A DNA stretch of 64,000 nt from Nansenia antarctica (Eukaryota; Chordata; Actinopteri; Argentiniformes; Microstomatidae). This document shows positions 40,708 through 52,625 of the stretch, piece after piece. The notes below the pieces were generated by a model. It was not told where the DNA came from and made no database searches. It worked only from the letters and a program-made list of their open reading frames with translations. Each line of letters begins with the position of its first letter. Position 1 is the first letter of the stretch. A program made the translations under genes and the position numbers. Where the stretch lies: contig OZ022345.1 of the NCBI GenBank assembly GCA_963989245.1, forward strand, positions 24,247,196 to 24,311,195, written 5' to 3'.

Positions 40708-43700
40708 TTTTTAATCAGGTCTTGAAGGAGGACTTAGACGGGTTAGAACAGATGATAAGTAGTACTGCCATTCAGTACATGGATGACATACTCCTTTGTG
40801 CCCCAGATGAAGAAACATGTCACAGGGATTCCGTTAAACTGTTAAAGGTTTTGGCGGAGAAGGGACACAAGGTGTCTAAAAAGAAGCTACAGTATTGTCA
40901 GGAAAAGGTAACTTACTTAGGACAATCCATTACACAGGGACATCGCAGCGTCACTAATGAACATTTGGAAGCTATTCAGAAGGCTCCAAAACCACGAACG
41001 GTTAGGGAAATGATGATGTTTTTGGGCATTACTGGGTATAGTTCAGCATGGGTGGAGGATTACACTAGACTAGTCGCTCCATTGAGGGGGATGATTAAGG
41101 AAACAGGTAGTGATAACCTCCAATCTTGCATTACTTGGACAAGGGAAGCTGATTTGGCGTTTGAGACAATTAAACACAAATTGCAAGAAGCGCCAGCTTT
41201 AGCGCTTCCAGATTATTCCAAAGAATTTGGATTGTATGTTTCTTCTTCAGCCGAGGGGAAGTATGCCTGCGCTGTTCTTACGCAACCAACAGGCATTGGA
41301 CCTAGTCCACAGCCCATAGCCTATTATTCTGTCGCATATTCAGAGGTAGAAATGGGTTTCGCGCCATGCTACAGAGCAATGGCCGGGGCATATCTTATGT
41401 ACGAGAAGGCAACAACCTTAACAATGGGGTACCCAATTACCATTCTCTGCCACCACAGTCTAAGGAACCTCTTGAATCAAGGCAAGTACACTTTGACGAT
41501 GCCTAGGATTAGGGATTATTACAGGATGTTGGAAAGGGAAGATGTAACATTACTAAGATGTAACACACTTAACCCAGCAGAGACCTTGCCAACCCCAGAA
41601 GATGGGGAACCACACGATTGTGTGAAGGAAGCTACGAGGTACTCTAAGCTTAGAGCAGATCTACTAGCTTTGCCTTTAAAGGAAGCTGACGTTGAGTATT
41701 GGACTGATGGATCTTGTTACCGGGTAGGAGAAAATTTACGTGCCGGGTATGCCATAGTCCGATCCCAAAATTCGGAGTTCATTGTGGAACAAGCCGAGGC
41801 TGTTCCTCAGCCTTGTTCAGCTCAGTTGGCTGAATTGATTGCCCTCACAGAAGCATGCAACTTGGGAACCGGACAAAGAGTGACAGTATACACCGACTCT
41901 GCCTATGCCCACAATGTGTGTCATTTACATGGAGCTGTATGGAAGGGACGGGGTTTTAAGAAAACTGATGGTTCGCCTATTCAGCACCACGCTCAAATCA
42001 TGAAGCTGTTACAAGCCATGATGAAACCAAGGGAATTAGCCATAGTGAAGTATGCCGCACACAGATCTGACTCATCACATGTCACACAAGGTAACAGGGC
42101 TGCAGATGATGCAGCCAAAGCTATTACAGGAGCAGACAAAGCAGGTAAAGTTCTGCTGGTCACACATGAAGCACAGTTACAGGGCATGGTCACGCTTGAG
42201 GATTTGTTGATGTTACAGAGTGAGGCAAATGCGCTAGACAAAAACCTATGGTTAACAAGGGGAGCTAGTCAGGATGACACAGGTCTATGGAGAAATCATG
42301 AGGGACTGGTTGTGGCACCCCCAGATTTATTAGGCATACTGATACAGGAAGCCCATGGATTAGCACATGTGTCCAGGGGGGAGGTAAGACGCAAGATCAC
42401 CAAGGAATATGGTTTTTGGGCTCCATATTTGTTGGAACAAATAGACCATATCCTTGGTCAATGTGTGGTCTGTTTGAAGAACAATATCAGACCTGGAATA
42501 CCAGTGGGAACTGGGCATATCCCTACCCCAAACGGGCCAATGAAACATTTAGTGATTGACTATGTGGACATGATTCGTCCTGTTGCAGGATACAGGTACA
42601 TGCTAGTTGTAGTAGACAGGTTCAGCAGATGGGTAGAAGCTTGCCCCACTCGAAGAAAGGATGCTCAGTCTGTAGCAAAGTTCCTATGCAGGGAATTCAT
42701 GCCTAGGTTTGGAATTCCAGATAGGATATCGTCAGACAATGGTAAGGAATTTGTGGATAAGACGGTAAAGCTTATACTACAAAAGTTGGGAATCAAGCAG
42801 AGACTTGGGTGTATTTACTCACCTCAAAGCCAGGGGATAGTAGAGAGGATGAACGGGGTCCTTAAGAACCGTCTTTCTAAGGTCTGTAAGCATACAGGTC
42901 TTAATTGGTTGGAAGGACTCCCTCTTGCATTGATGGCCTGTCGTTCCAGTGAGATTCGAGGGCTGCACTTGACTCCCCATGAACTGGTAATGGGGAGAAT
43001 AATGACAGCTCCCTGTGCACGAACCAGTGGGAAAGGGCCAAGTTTGGCTCTCCTGGAGAGTGACATGAAAGCCTATGTACAGTACATGACTAACCGGCAA
43101 AAGAGTATCTCTTCTTATGTGCTCCACAAACAGGAACGTGAAGAGGAGGTGAACGCACAGGAGAGGAAGGACGCGTTGCAACCGGGTGACAAAGTATACG
43201 TGAAGGTCTACAGACGGAAGTGGCATGAGGCTCGACGGGAAGGACCATACGAGGTCGTTCGGTGCACTGGGACTGCCATCCAAATCAAGGGGTCCCCCAC
43301 CTGGTATCACGTTCATCACTGCATCAAGGCACCCAATGAGGACGATGAGGGAGAACCTCAGCAGGATGGTGAGGAGACCCCTGGGGACGAGGAAGTCCAC
43401 AGATTGGACATCCAGGCTGACGAAGATGTTGGTGAGTATCTGCGCCGTGATGCAGATGATGCCGGGGGCCTCGTCCCAGACCCTGTCCAGCCCAGAGATG
43501 AGTGGGCCAACGGAGACCGTGAAGGATCCAGTGACTGCGACACCCCTCTTGGGGGTTCTACCAAGCCTGGTGTTGCCCCTGTTGTCACCCCTTCCGACCC
43601 TGACAATGCTCCAGACGGAGATGTCAGCAACCCGGGCGGCTGCCCGGACCAAGGTACCATTGAGAGACACAGACCTGTCAGTGATACACCCCAACCAGAC

Positions 43701-43763
43701 AGACCCCGTAAAACACCAAGGCCAATTAGGAGGAAACTCAAGCCATGCCGTTTCAGAGACTAA
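40708..43763 (+). CDS. pol: Retroviral Pol, second part: RT end, RNase H, integrase
   Basis: Continues the proviral pol beyond the gypsy insertion. Numbered from 40722: YMDD at 19-22; RT thumb and connection to about 300; RNase H with WTDGS near 327, AELIALTEAC and YTDSAY. The integrase zinc domain starts near 544 (HGLAHVSRGE, then CVVC). The DDE residues are in VIDYVDM near 610, SSDNGKEF near 670 and GIVERMNG near 706. After an SH3-like region a long acidic, Pro-rich tail runs from about 870 to 1013, and its DNA also encodes the start of env in another frame. Cut off from gag-pro by the insertion, it cannot be made from this copy in the normal way. Confidence 0.92.
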
Positions 43764-45765
43764 TATACCCCTTAGTGTTCCTACCCCATTGACTTCTTTG
43801 GACAATGTTACACTTCACTCACACACTGTTATGCCTGGACGTCAGAGAAGAATGATCACAGCAGGTAGAGCTTTTGTTTGCCCACATTCACGTTGTGCTG
43901 TTGATGATTGTTTGATCTATACCGCCGAAGCGGAAGAGTGGTATTTATTGGATGCTAAATATGTTACACTTAATCAACACTCAAGCAACACGCAAGAAAC
44001 TCGTGTGACATTAACTAATGTTGACCAGGTGTTGAACTCGTATTGGTGTGCTAGACGTGATATCGGTGAACAGGTGTCTAGTAAATCCAACAATTTCAAG
44101 GACAAAGTTTGTAGGACCAATCCTGACTTTCCACACCACTATAGGTTGGACTGTGAGAAATTTGTGCATAAATATGTTCACGTTGAGTTACCAGGAAAGG
44201 TTGAAAATGTTGCTGTGAAGGCTTCTACGAAGGCGATTGTAGTCGCTACTGACGATTATTTGTTGTATGATTCTAATCACCTGGGGACACGGTCCCACCC
44301 TAATTCTGCCACTAGTATCATGAAAGATTTTGCTTCAAAAATGAATTATTCTGATTGCTGGATTTGTCAACAGGTCCCTGTAAGTGCGTCTGCTCCTATG
44401 TTTTTCCCCATACCGTTAACTAAAGCAGAATGGCTTCATTATAATTGGCAGGGTTTAGCCCCATTTGTTTTACAGGGCAAGAACCAGAGCTCTTCTTGTC
44501 AGCCCAGCACGATTCTGGTTCCTTTAAATTCTTCCTATGCAGGTGTGGATATTGGTGTGTTGGAACGTCTGACAGCAGCGGTTAACAAACACCATAGGCC
44601 TAGCGGTGTGGGGAAGGTTATTATTGATAGGCTTACACATTTGTCACAACCAACAGGTCCGAAGAAGATATATATTATCCAAGCTATGTTCGTTCAATTA
44701 AATGGTACTGCATTGAGTCCTCATCTGTCATGTTCTGGGAGTGTGACTTCTACACGGTGGAGGGGTTCAGTTGTTATTTCTGGATTGAAATGTAAAGTTG
44801 TTGATTGTGCTATGGTGCCTCAAATGAAATTACATGATACCAATACTACCAGACGGCAGAAAGGCACCACGCAGCTTAAAGTCATGCCTCTCGTAAATAT
44901 TACAACCTGTATTGACATTCAATCTCGGCCCAAGAGCAGCGCGGTTCGTCAGCTAGGGGCCGCGTCTTGTATAGGTGGTACCATGTTCTTGTATCCTGGT
45001 AAGGAGCTTCAACTCCCGGAACATGTGTTTCTTGTGTGTGATAATGATGCATTCTCTAAGCTTCCTGCTTCGAGTGAGGGTGTTTGTTATTTGGCTCATC
45101 TGATACCTTTGATTAGGAAAGTTACTCGGGAGGAGATGTCTGTACTTCACAAACAAGCAACCCATCGTAGTCGTAGGGCGTTGTCTACCGCTCAGAAGTT
45201 TTTTGGCCTAATATTCCCAAGTTATGGTGTCTACAACTCTCAGACTGAATTAAGTGCCCTATCATCCGTTCTTGAAAAACACATTAATGCTTCGGATGCT
45301 GTAGTATCTGCCCTGGCTACTGAATTGACTGAAACTAAGAATGTAGCTCTCCAAAATAGAATGGCTTTGGACATTATTTTGGCCAGTCAGGGTGGTACTT
45401 GTGCTTTGATAGGCGGTGAATGCTGCAGTTATATTTCGGATTCTGATAACGCTTTGTATGATTTTCATGAATCTAACAAGAAGGGTGTAGAGGATTTACA
45501 TAAAGAACACGGTTGGAATATGTTAGATTTCTTTGATTCTGCTTTTTCAGGTATTGGTAATATGATCAGGTCCGTCGCTATTATTTTTGTTGTCATTATC
45601 ATCTGTATTATGTTACTTGGTATTTTAATCAAATGTTGTGGAAAGTGTATTTCTGATGTTCCTATTAATGCTTTAATGTTGACCAACATAGCTGATGAGC
45701 AAAAGCTGGATTCTGTTTTGCTTTCTGATTTTGTTTCCTCCTTTGATGATTTGTTTATTAAGTGA
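43428..45765 (+). CDS. env: Retroviral envelope glycoprotein
   Basis: Envelope precursor for binding and membrane fusion, read from a spliced mRNA and overlapping the end of pol in another frame. The frame is open from 43225; the start is uncertain, and I place it at a Met before the hydrophobic stretch MLVSICAVMQMM (43428), which may be the signal peptide. The surface subunit has CWIC (near 44359), the CXXC motif of gamma-type envelopes. A furin site RSRR lies at about 45173. The transmembrane subunit has a fusion-peptide region, heptad helix, CX6CC (CALIGGECC near 45400), a membrane span (IIFVVIIICIMLLGIL, 45580-45630) and a short tail. No internal stop is seen. Confidence 0.87.
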
Positions 45766-46330
45766 TGTTTTATGATTATTTGCTTCGATTACTGTTTGTT
45801 TCTTTCTATATCATGTGATTGATGTCAGTTGAGAAGTGATGTGGTGGTTATGCAAAGATAGGAAAGAGGTTCTGTTCCTAGCACAACGAAGAAAAAGCTC
45901 TTGACTGGGAAAGGATATCAATCTGAGACAGCGGTAAAGGCTGTTCTCCAACTGGGTTCATGTGCTAGTAACCTCTGTCCCTGGCGCTTCAAGGACAAAG
46001 AAAACATCGGTCGTTGGAAGTTTCTATATTAATTTGTGCATGATGGACTGTGTTTAGTTTAATTGTGATTGTTATTTTCAAGATTCTTTTTATTATTGGT
46101 TGGTTTCTATTTTTTGCATGATGTCTTTGGGTTCTTAATACTGATCCTGGGTTGGTCTGTATTATTGTGCTTCTTGTGTTAGGTGTTGATATGGTTTTTC
46201 TGTCTGTTGTTATTTTTTATTTTTTTATTTTTTTATTTTTTTAGCTGCGATATGTGAGGTTTGTGTTTTTGTTTTGGTTTATGTGATCATTTAGTTTCGG
46301 AACACCCTCTGGGTGGTCCGAGGGGGGATG
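45766..46330 (+). other. Region between env and 3' LTR
   Basis: Non-coding. A segment at 45821-45909 (GTCAGTTGAGAA, GCAAAG, AAGAGGTTCTGTT, AAGCTCTTGACT) is related to part of the second retrovirus's LTR at 57391-57474. The end (GTCCGAGGGGGGATG, 46317-46330) is the polypurine tract. Confidence 0.65.
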
Positions 46331-46816
46331 TGTCGTATATTTTTACACATATTAATAGCCTTCTTATATAACGTATATCTTACACATATAACACACATAT
46401 ATAACGTATATTTTTACACATATTACATGTATATATATATATATATATACATACATATTATTATTGATGGTCGCGGGGAGATTTGGGAATTGATTGTCGC
46501 ACATGCGCACACACGCACACGCACACCCCCAAGGGTATAGGCCAATCGGTTCGAGGGCAGAGGCCTAGAAGGAAGGATCACGATTGGCCAAGAACATACT
46601 GTGATGTGATTGGCTGAGAGACCGGTATAAAACCAGGGGACAAAGAGAGCTCCGTCTTCTTCTTGTCTTCCTCTGACCCCGTCGTGACTGTTTGTGTGTA
46701 AACCTGATCCTGTGTAATCTGAGGACCCGATCTTGTCTTTTTTGAATAAATATTCTTAACTTTGGTCAGGACTTTTTCCCTCATTTTTGATCACCAAACA
46801 GAGAAAATAGACCACA
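46331..46816 (+). repeat. Proviral 3' LTR
   Basis: Same as the 5' LTR except for one extra TA unit. TATA box at 46626-46632. CAGA duplication follows at 46817-46820. Confidence 0.93.
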
Positions 46817-47216
46817 CAGACCTCATGGGCATTGAGACTGAGGGCCCTATTATGCACTTCTTAACTTGCCGTCTTAAGTCTTAATTAAGAAGCACCGCCA
46901 GGTTAAGACCTACCGCCACCCTTATTATGCGCTTCATACGCGCTACTGCTATTATGCAGGTGTCGCTAGGCGCCCACACATAAGACGTAAGACTCCCGTG
47001 CATATATTACTCATTGTGGGAGTGTTCATATGTTAATGAAGTGCGCTAGGCGCCCCTGCTATTATGCGATCTGACTTTGCGCCTAGCGCTAAGAAGTGGT
47101 TTGAAAAGTTCTTAGGCGCTAGACTTCATGCACGTTTTGAAACACGAGCGCGCCTCCGCGGTTTGCGCATGCGCGCCGACCCACTTACGTGCATGAAGTC
47201 TAGCGCCTATGAACTG

Positions 47217-49335
47217 CAGGGCTTAAAGTACTCCGGCACAGTGCCGGATTTCCGGCGCGGGAGAATAAAATAAAAAAAACTGCAATTGCGGCATTGCGCC
47301 GACGTGGTGGCGGGGGCGCTGTTTCACAAATAACTTAGCTTTCGTGTTTGCTAGCGAAACAGCTGATAGTTGATGTTGACTGCTCAAGGAGAATACATAT
47401 TTGAAAGTACAGAATGCCTGAGAGCCTTATATTGCATTATATTACATTATATTTTGAATGGCCATCTGGTGCCTGAATATTGTTTTTTCCTTTACATATA
47501 TAATGACATTTCCACCATAAATTGATGGCGAAAGGGCACAAATTGGTGCATATCAATTCACCAGAATGCAAGAAATTAAGTGTTTGATGCTCGTTTAAGG
47601 ACCCCCAGACAGCCCTGCTTCATGGGTCCCCCCCGATGTCAAACACCACTGGTACCACCTCCGCCTCATTTTGAGCCAGGAAAAACCCTGAGTAGTGACG
47701 GGAAGCCTTATGGGACGTGGTGCCAAGAAGGAGAATATTTAAGTGATAGTGGCTTAATAAGTAATCAGTTTGTTCTTTTAAAGACATGTATATATTTTAT
47801 TCTGTATTGTTATAGTGATAGTGGCTTAATAAGTGATGCAATCAGTTTGGCCTTTTAAAGACATCTATTTATTTTTATTTTTTATTAAGTATAAAACAGT
47901 ATTATGAATGAATGGTCTTTATTGTCATTACAGTTTTTCCCAATTGCTAAAACACAAAAGCCAATTCTCTAAACCAAATGACCAGTTCTCTAAACACATT
48001 TAATAAAACTAGCTCCCATTTGCCAAAACCATAAACACATTTCACATGAAGACACAATTCACAAAACACAATCCTCCTTTTCTCATAAATCTAAACACAT
48101 TTTGTCTTGCTAAAACACAAGTTGCAAAAAACTCTGCTCAAAATGTCAAATTCTCAAATTAAAGCTCATGTGATGCAAAATGCTTGCCACAGTCAGCAAC
48201 ATTTTAACACAATGAACACCTGGCTTCATTCATTAAACATAACGACTCAAAATTTAAGACACTTGTTGCAAATGATTGTGGTGTGTGTGTGTGGTATAGT
48301 TCCATAAATAAATAAAAAAACATCACACCCTGAACATTGTTTTCAGTGAGTATTGTTGTGTGTAATGGATCCTCTGTAGCGTTTGCATTGAGTTGTGATA
48401 CAGTACAGTATTGTACATGTTACGGTACATGTGGGAATACGGTAACATTTTTCAAACCTTTATTTGCGTAAAACTCGATAGGACAACAGTGCAACAACTT
48501 CGCGGCTGAACTTTAGTAAAATTTTGGACATCATATGCCATTTGAAGGGGGGAAATAGATATCTAAAAATGCATGACTATCATGCAAAATCAGCCTTACT
48601 GTAATGTCAAATATGTAATGTTAGATATAACGTTAGACAGGGTGCGCAGATTTATTTTTATGCATGACTATCATACATGTGGGAAAACTAGGGTTAGGGT
48701 TAGGTGCTAGGGTTACAGTAAGGTTAGGGTTAGGATTAGGGGTAGGGTTTGAGTTTGAGTTTTGAAGAGAGAAGGTGTGGTTTTGCTTATGTAGCTTTAG
48801 AAAAGTGTGTTGTGTTTAGAGTTTTGGGAAAATGGAGGAAAGTTTTGTGAAATGTGTTTTAGCAATTGAGAAAAACTGTAATACAGTACAGGTACCATAC
48901 AACGAAATTTAGGAGGGGGGGCTCCCCTGGTGCTTGGAAAAAGACTAAAAACACGAGGGACAAGGGTAAAATAAAAAAGGGAAAAGAGCTGGTTTACATA
49001 AATAAAGGCTATGTACACTATCTACTATACTACTACAATAAAACACTGTGCTGTACTCTATGCTATGCTATAAATATCCTAACTTTTGAACCTTATGTAC
49101 ACAAGGGTTGTCATATTGCAATTTGCACATAGTATTGTTGCACATTCATTTAAAGTATTAATGCATTTTAACATTGAGACATATATTTTGTATTGACTAT
49201 AAAATAGTATTAATGCATTTAAACATTGAGACAAGAAGCTGTCTTCTGTACCCGCTCTCCCAATATCTCAAACTGTGACCCCCCTCCCCAAGAAAAAGTT
49301 TCAGGCACAGGGTTTTTTTCCCACTTTAAGCCCTG
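47217..49335. mobile_element. 2.1-kb TIR element, copy 2
   Basis: Almost identical to 26196-28309, with the same CAGGGCTTAAAGT ends and 6-bp duplication GAACTG (47211-47216, 49336-49341). It carries the same nested LINE 3' fragment and mariner-like MITE, so it was copied as a composite. Confidence 0.85.
47941..48878. mobile_element. Tc1/mariner-like MITE nested in copy 2
   Basis: Same inverted ends and TA flanks (47939-47940, 48879-48880) as the copy at 26918, with a few indels. Confidence 0.8.
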
Positions 49336-49850
49336 GAACTGCATAATAGCATAGCGCTTATGACTTAACGCAGCCGGTTCTTAAAGGGAATGGCACCTGG
49401 CACGCTGATTGGGTTGATTGAGAAGACGCCCAAAACACACCCATGACTAATTTCTGGGCTTAGCGCCGGGTCTTAGGCGCCCACTACCGCACGCATAATA
49501 GCAAAGTGGCCTTGACCACGCCTCCACGTCTTAAGTTTAGATCTACCGCCTCGTCTTATTGCTTAAGACTTATGAAGTGCATAATAGGGCCCTCAGACGC
49601 TTAAATTAAGACACGAGTAGGCCTAAGTCAGACTAGTTAATCCTGGCTATTTAAGTGGCTTGCATGGACATGGCTTAAATTTGGCTTAGTTAGTCTGAGA
49701 CTATGGAGTCCTGGAGTAAGCTTAATGAGAACACCTAGTTCAAGCCTCATTAGACTAAGTGGGAGCACAGGCTGTTGGTCCAATTGTGCTCATGAAAACC
49801 CGAAATGGAGTATAAAACACCATTGTTGCAGTGAATTTTGAGACAAGACA

Positions 49851-50906
49851 ATGGCAGAGGCAAAGAGAATTCGCTCCAAAAATTATAGTGAGCATGAAAA
49901 AACACTACTAAAACAAATTGTATCAAACCATCCAGTCATTGAAAGCAAAATCCATACTGTTGCTATTGAACAGAAGAAAATATGTGCTTGGACTGCAATT
50001 GGCAATGAATTCAATGCAAATGAAGATGTCACCACAAGAACAGTACAACAACTGCAGGTGAGTTAATCTTCATTATTAGGCACAAAAATATGTGTTTGTT
50101 TCCTGTTGCCTATACCCTGCTTATTTATGCCCTACCCAAATTATTTCATGACATTTATGTCAAGTTCAATCTGTTTCTCTCATATCTGGCTCTCATATAC
50201 TGTAACAATACTCCTGCTGCTTGTAGCATTCACATTGAATGAATATCCTGTTTTAAAACGATAGTAACCTATTTTAAGGGGCCATATGAATGTTAAACAT
50301 GGTGGTAGAGTAAGATATGTTGCACAAAGGAAGATCCATACCTATGGGAGGGGGAAATAAATATAAAATAAAATCATTTCTCCACCATGACCTAAATTAT
50401 CAGGAGACACACTTGTTTTTATTATGCCTTATCAGTACCAGTATTTCAGATTTCCCATATTACTATTTTTGTCACATCAAAAAAGAAAACTAATGAATGA
50501 TATCTGCCTTCATAGGTTCTATGGAAGAACATTAAACTGGGATTTAAAAAAGAGAATGCAGCAAGCAGAAGAGAGCGATTTATTACAGGTGGTGGACCAC
50601 CAATAAAGGACACATCTGATGAATTGGGTGACTTGCTGTCTGGTATAATAGAGCACCAGCAACCTCTGGATGGTATACCAGACAATGACCATTTGGACAG
50701 TGAACATGGAGAACTGAGCACAAATGGTAAATATACCTCAGGAAGTAAATTGGTTACAGGACCATATTAGTTCATTTGAGTTTGTAACAGTGGTCTTTTT
50801 TTTCCAGAGGAAACCAATCAAGAGCCAGTTCACAGCGAGCCTGAACCCTCCACATCTGCTATGGCACCCCTGGGAGATGAAGCTGCTACCATCCAACAGA
50901 GACAGA
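49851..50906 (+). CDS. Harbinger Myb-like DNA-binding protein, three exons
   Basis: The DNA-binding partner that brings the transposase to the nucleus and element ends in this family. Exon 1 starts at ATG 49851 (MAEAKRIRSKNYSEHEKTLL) and ends CTGCAG|GTGAGT at 50056. Exon 2 begins after CTTCATAG at 50516 and continues the SANT/Myb domain (VLWKNIKLGFKKENAA, RRERFITGGGPP), ending at about 50727 before GTAAATA. Exon 3 follows TTTCCAG near 50808 and ends at TAA about 50919. Phases agree (0, then 1). The coiled-coil tail usual in relatives is found further on in other frames (50920-51065, ELEMKMRILEVELDMK), so the C-terminus has been frameshifted. Confidence 0.7.
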
Positions 50907-51280
50907 GACAAAAAAGATAACTACTGTATGCATGAAAAGTTAGCCAGAGAATTTCATAAAATAAAATAAATGCATATTTAAAAGAAGAACTTGAAATGAA
51001 AATGAGAATTCTAGAGGTTGAACTGGATATGAAATTGGGACAGAGGGCTATGCTCCAAAAAAGAATTCTGCATACCAGTAGCCATGGTGAATATGAAGAA
51101 TTGTGAAAAATAAAAATAAATGTATTGTCATTTGGCATGTGAGTGTGAGTGAGTATTAATCATCACAAACTACATTTTAACCAGCCTTGGTTCACTCGTT
51201 TAATTTTGCTTTACATTATTGTAATTTTGTACAGAAACAGTATGCAAGCAAAACTATACCATAATGAATACATTCCATAT

Positions 51281-52296
51281 TTAAATGCTGAAGTGCTGCA
51301 CTGTGAAAGCAGCTCTGTGTGCAAGTCCTCGCTGGTCATTGGCTGCCTCTGCCATGGGCACATCTGCATCATCCTGATCTTCCATTGGCAGATCAGGACA
51401 GCCATGCTGCTTCAGGTAGTTGTGCAGCACAGCTGTAGCAATGATCACTTTGCAGCATCTTCTTGGCTTGAAACGAAGCGTATTTCGTAAGCACTGGAAT
51501 CTACTTTTCCATACTCCAAACATACGCTCGACCATCCCTCTAGTACGGATATGAGCTCTGTTGTACCTTTGCTGCTTAGATGTGGTGTGAATAAATAGTT
51601 ACTCTGACCATATCCACTATCACCAAGTAGTAGTCCACTATGTTGTCCTCTCTCAAATTGTGCACACAATGAAGAGTTGAGAAAAATCCTTGAATCATGG
51701 GTTGCACCTTTCCAACGGGCAACAATGTTTGAAAACTCCAAATTAGGAGTGCATACACCCTGAACATTGATTGAAAACCAGTTCTTACGATTCCTGTATT
51801 CCTCTGCATCAGGAGTTGATGGGCACTTGATGGGAACATGACATCCGTCTATACAGCCAATCACTCCTGGGAAGTGCCCATATTCATAGAATTGCACTTT
51901 ATAGTTGGCTTGCCCAGCAGCATCAGGGAACTTGATGTAAAGACTCCTCAGTTCACAAATGGCACTGCAGACTTTGTGAACTATTCTACATACAGTTGGT
52001 TCACTGACACCACACAAATCACCAGTTTCACGATGAAAGATTCCACATGCCAAGAACCTCAAAGTGATCAGAACTTGCAGTTGATTGGACACAGGCCCTC
52101 CTCTTTGAGACAGAGAGGAAAGTCTAGGCTCAAGCAAAGTAATTATCTCCAATGCATTTTCCTTGTACATACGAAAGCGGTCTCGAAAAGTTATTTCATC
52201 AAACTGATTCAATGGATCACTCCTATCCAGCAGTATTCGTCTGGCTGGCCTTTGTCGTGCATGTTGGTCCTCATTTAGATATTCCAAATAGTCCAT
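51281..52296 (-). pseudogene. Harbinger transposase nuclease (HARBI1-like), frameshifted
   Basis: DDE nuclease of the Harbinger family. The start is taken at ATG 52294-52296 (MDYLEYLNEDQ). A helical N-terminal region with FLACGIFHRETGDLCGVSEP precedes the catalytic core: GCIDGCHVPI, KGATHDSRIF and LGDSGYGQSNYL carry the acidic residues. The frame then shifts near 51580 within an AAAGG run (one base lost). The remaining core with the likely catalytic glutamate (VERMFGVWKSRFQCL) lies in the next frame to 51281. With both parts the length would be near that of intact relatives. As it stands the enzyme lacks its last catalytic residue. Confidence 0.88.
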
Positions 52297-52577
52297 GCTC
52301 CCAAACAATCCAAGCTCAGTTTCACAAACAGTAGCCTAGCCTACTAAGCGGGAGTTAAACCTGCCTCCTTGGCAGATTAGTTTAAGCTTCAATTCAGTCC
52401 AATTTAGTCCTGGAGTAGCTCTAATCCTACATTTTGCAATCGGCTTTGTTTAATCCAGAACAGGCTTAATCCACGACTATTTTAAGCTACGTCTGTGCAA
52501 GTGAATTTCAGTTAAGCCAGCTCAAATAGCATTTTAGTCTGGGACTAGGCTTAAGCCTTGTCTCCGAAACCGGCCCT

Positions 52578-52625
52578 CTATAGGGCTCGGCGATATAGCT
52601 TAAAATTCATATCTATATTGACACG
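52578..52625. mobile_element. hAT end fragment
   Basis: AGGGCTCGGCGATATAGC resembles the end of a common fish hAT repeat. It is cut by the solo LTR at 52626. Confidence 0.4.

Larger units (their letters stand above)
28491..46816 (+). mobile_element. Endogenous retrovirus, gamma/epsilon-like, young
   Basis: A provirus with two LTRs (484 and 486 bp) that appear to differ only by one TA unit, and a 4-bp CAGA duplication at 28487-28490 and 46817-46820. It contains leader, gag, in-frame UAG, pro-RT-RNase H-integrase and env. A CWIC motif in the surface subunit and CX6CC in the transmembrane subunit are gamma-type features. Suppression of a UAG between gag and pol is shared by gamma- and epsilonretroviruses. 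The pol frame is cut by a Ty3/gypsy insertion (35267-40702), so this copy is defective. Confidence 0.93.
46839..49595. mobile_element. MITE with GGGCCCTATTATGCAC ends, split by a second element
   Basis: The left end TGAGGGCCCTATTATGCACT and its exact inverse at 49576-49595 bound about 640 bp of own sequence, interrupted at 47216 by the 2.1-kb TIR element. A possible 3-bp duplication GAC flanks it. The interior is rich in TTAAGNC and GCGCCTA words in both orientations. Superfamily not assigned. Confidence 0.7.
49600..52577. mobile_element. PIF/Harbinger transposon
   Basis: Contains the two genes of this superfamily facing each other: a Myb-like gene on plus and a nuclease on minus. The right end carries CTTAAGCC-TGTCTCCGAAACCGGCC (as parts, 52551-52574), a typical Harbinger end. 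The left end is degraded or lost where it meets the MITE at 49595, keeping only a weak match (GCTATTTAAGTGGCTT). Subterminal TTAAGC and CCTGGAGTA words occur on both sides. Confidence 0.85.

Noticed and set aside
42819..43805. 328-codon minus-strand frame opposite integrase and env start
   Set aside because: Antisense shadow without recognisable domain, although long.
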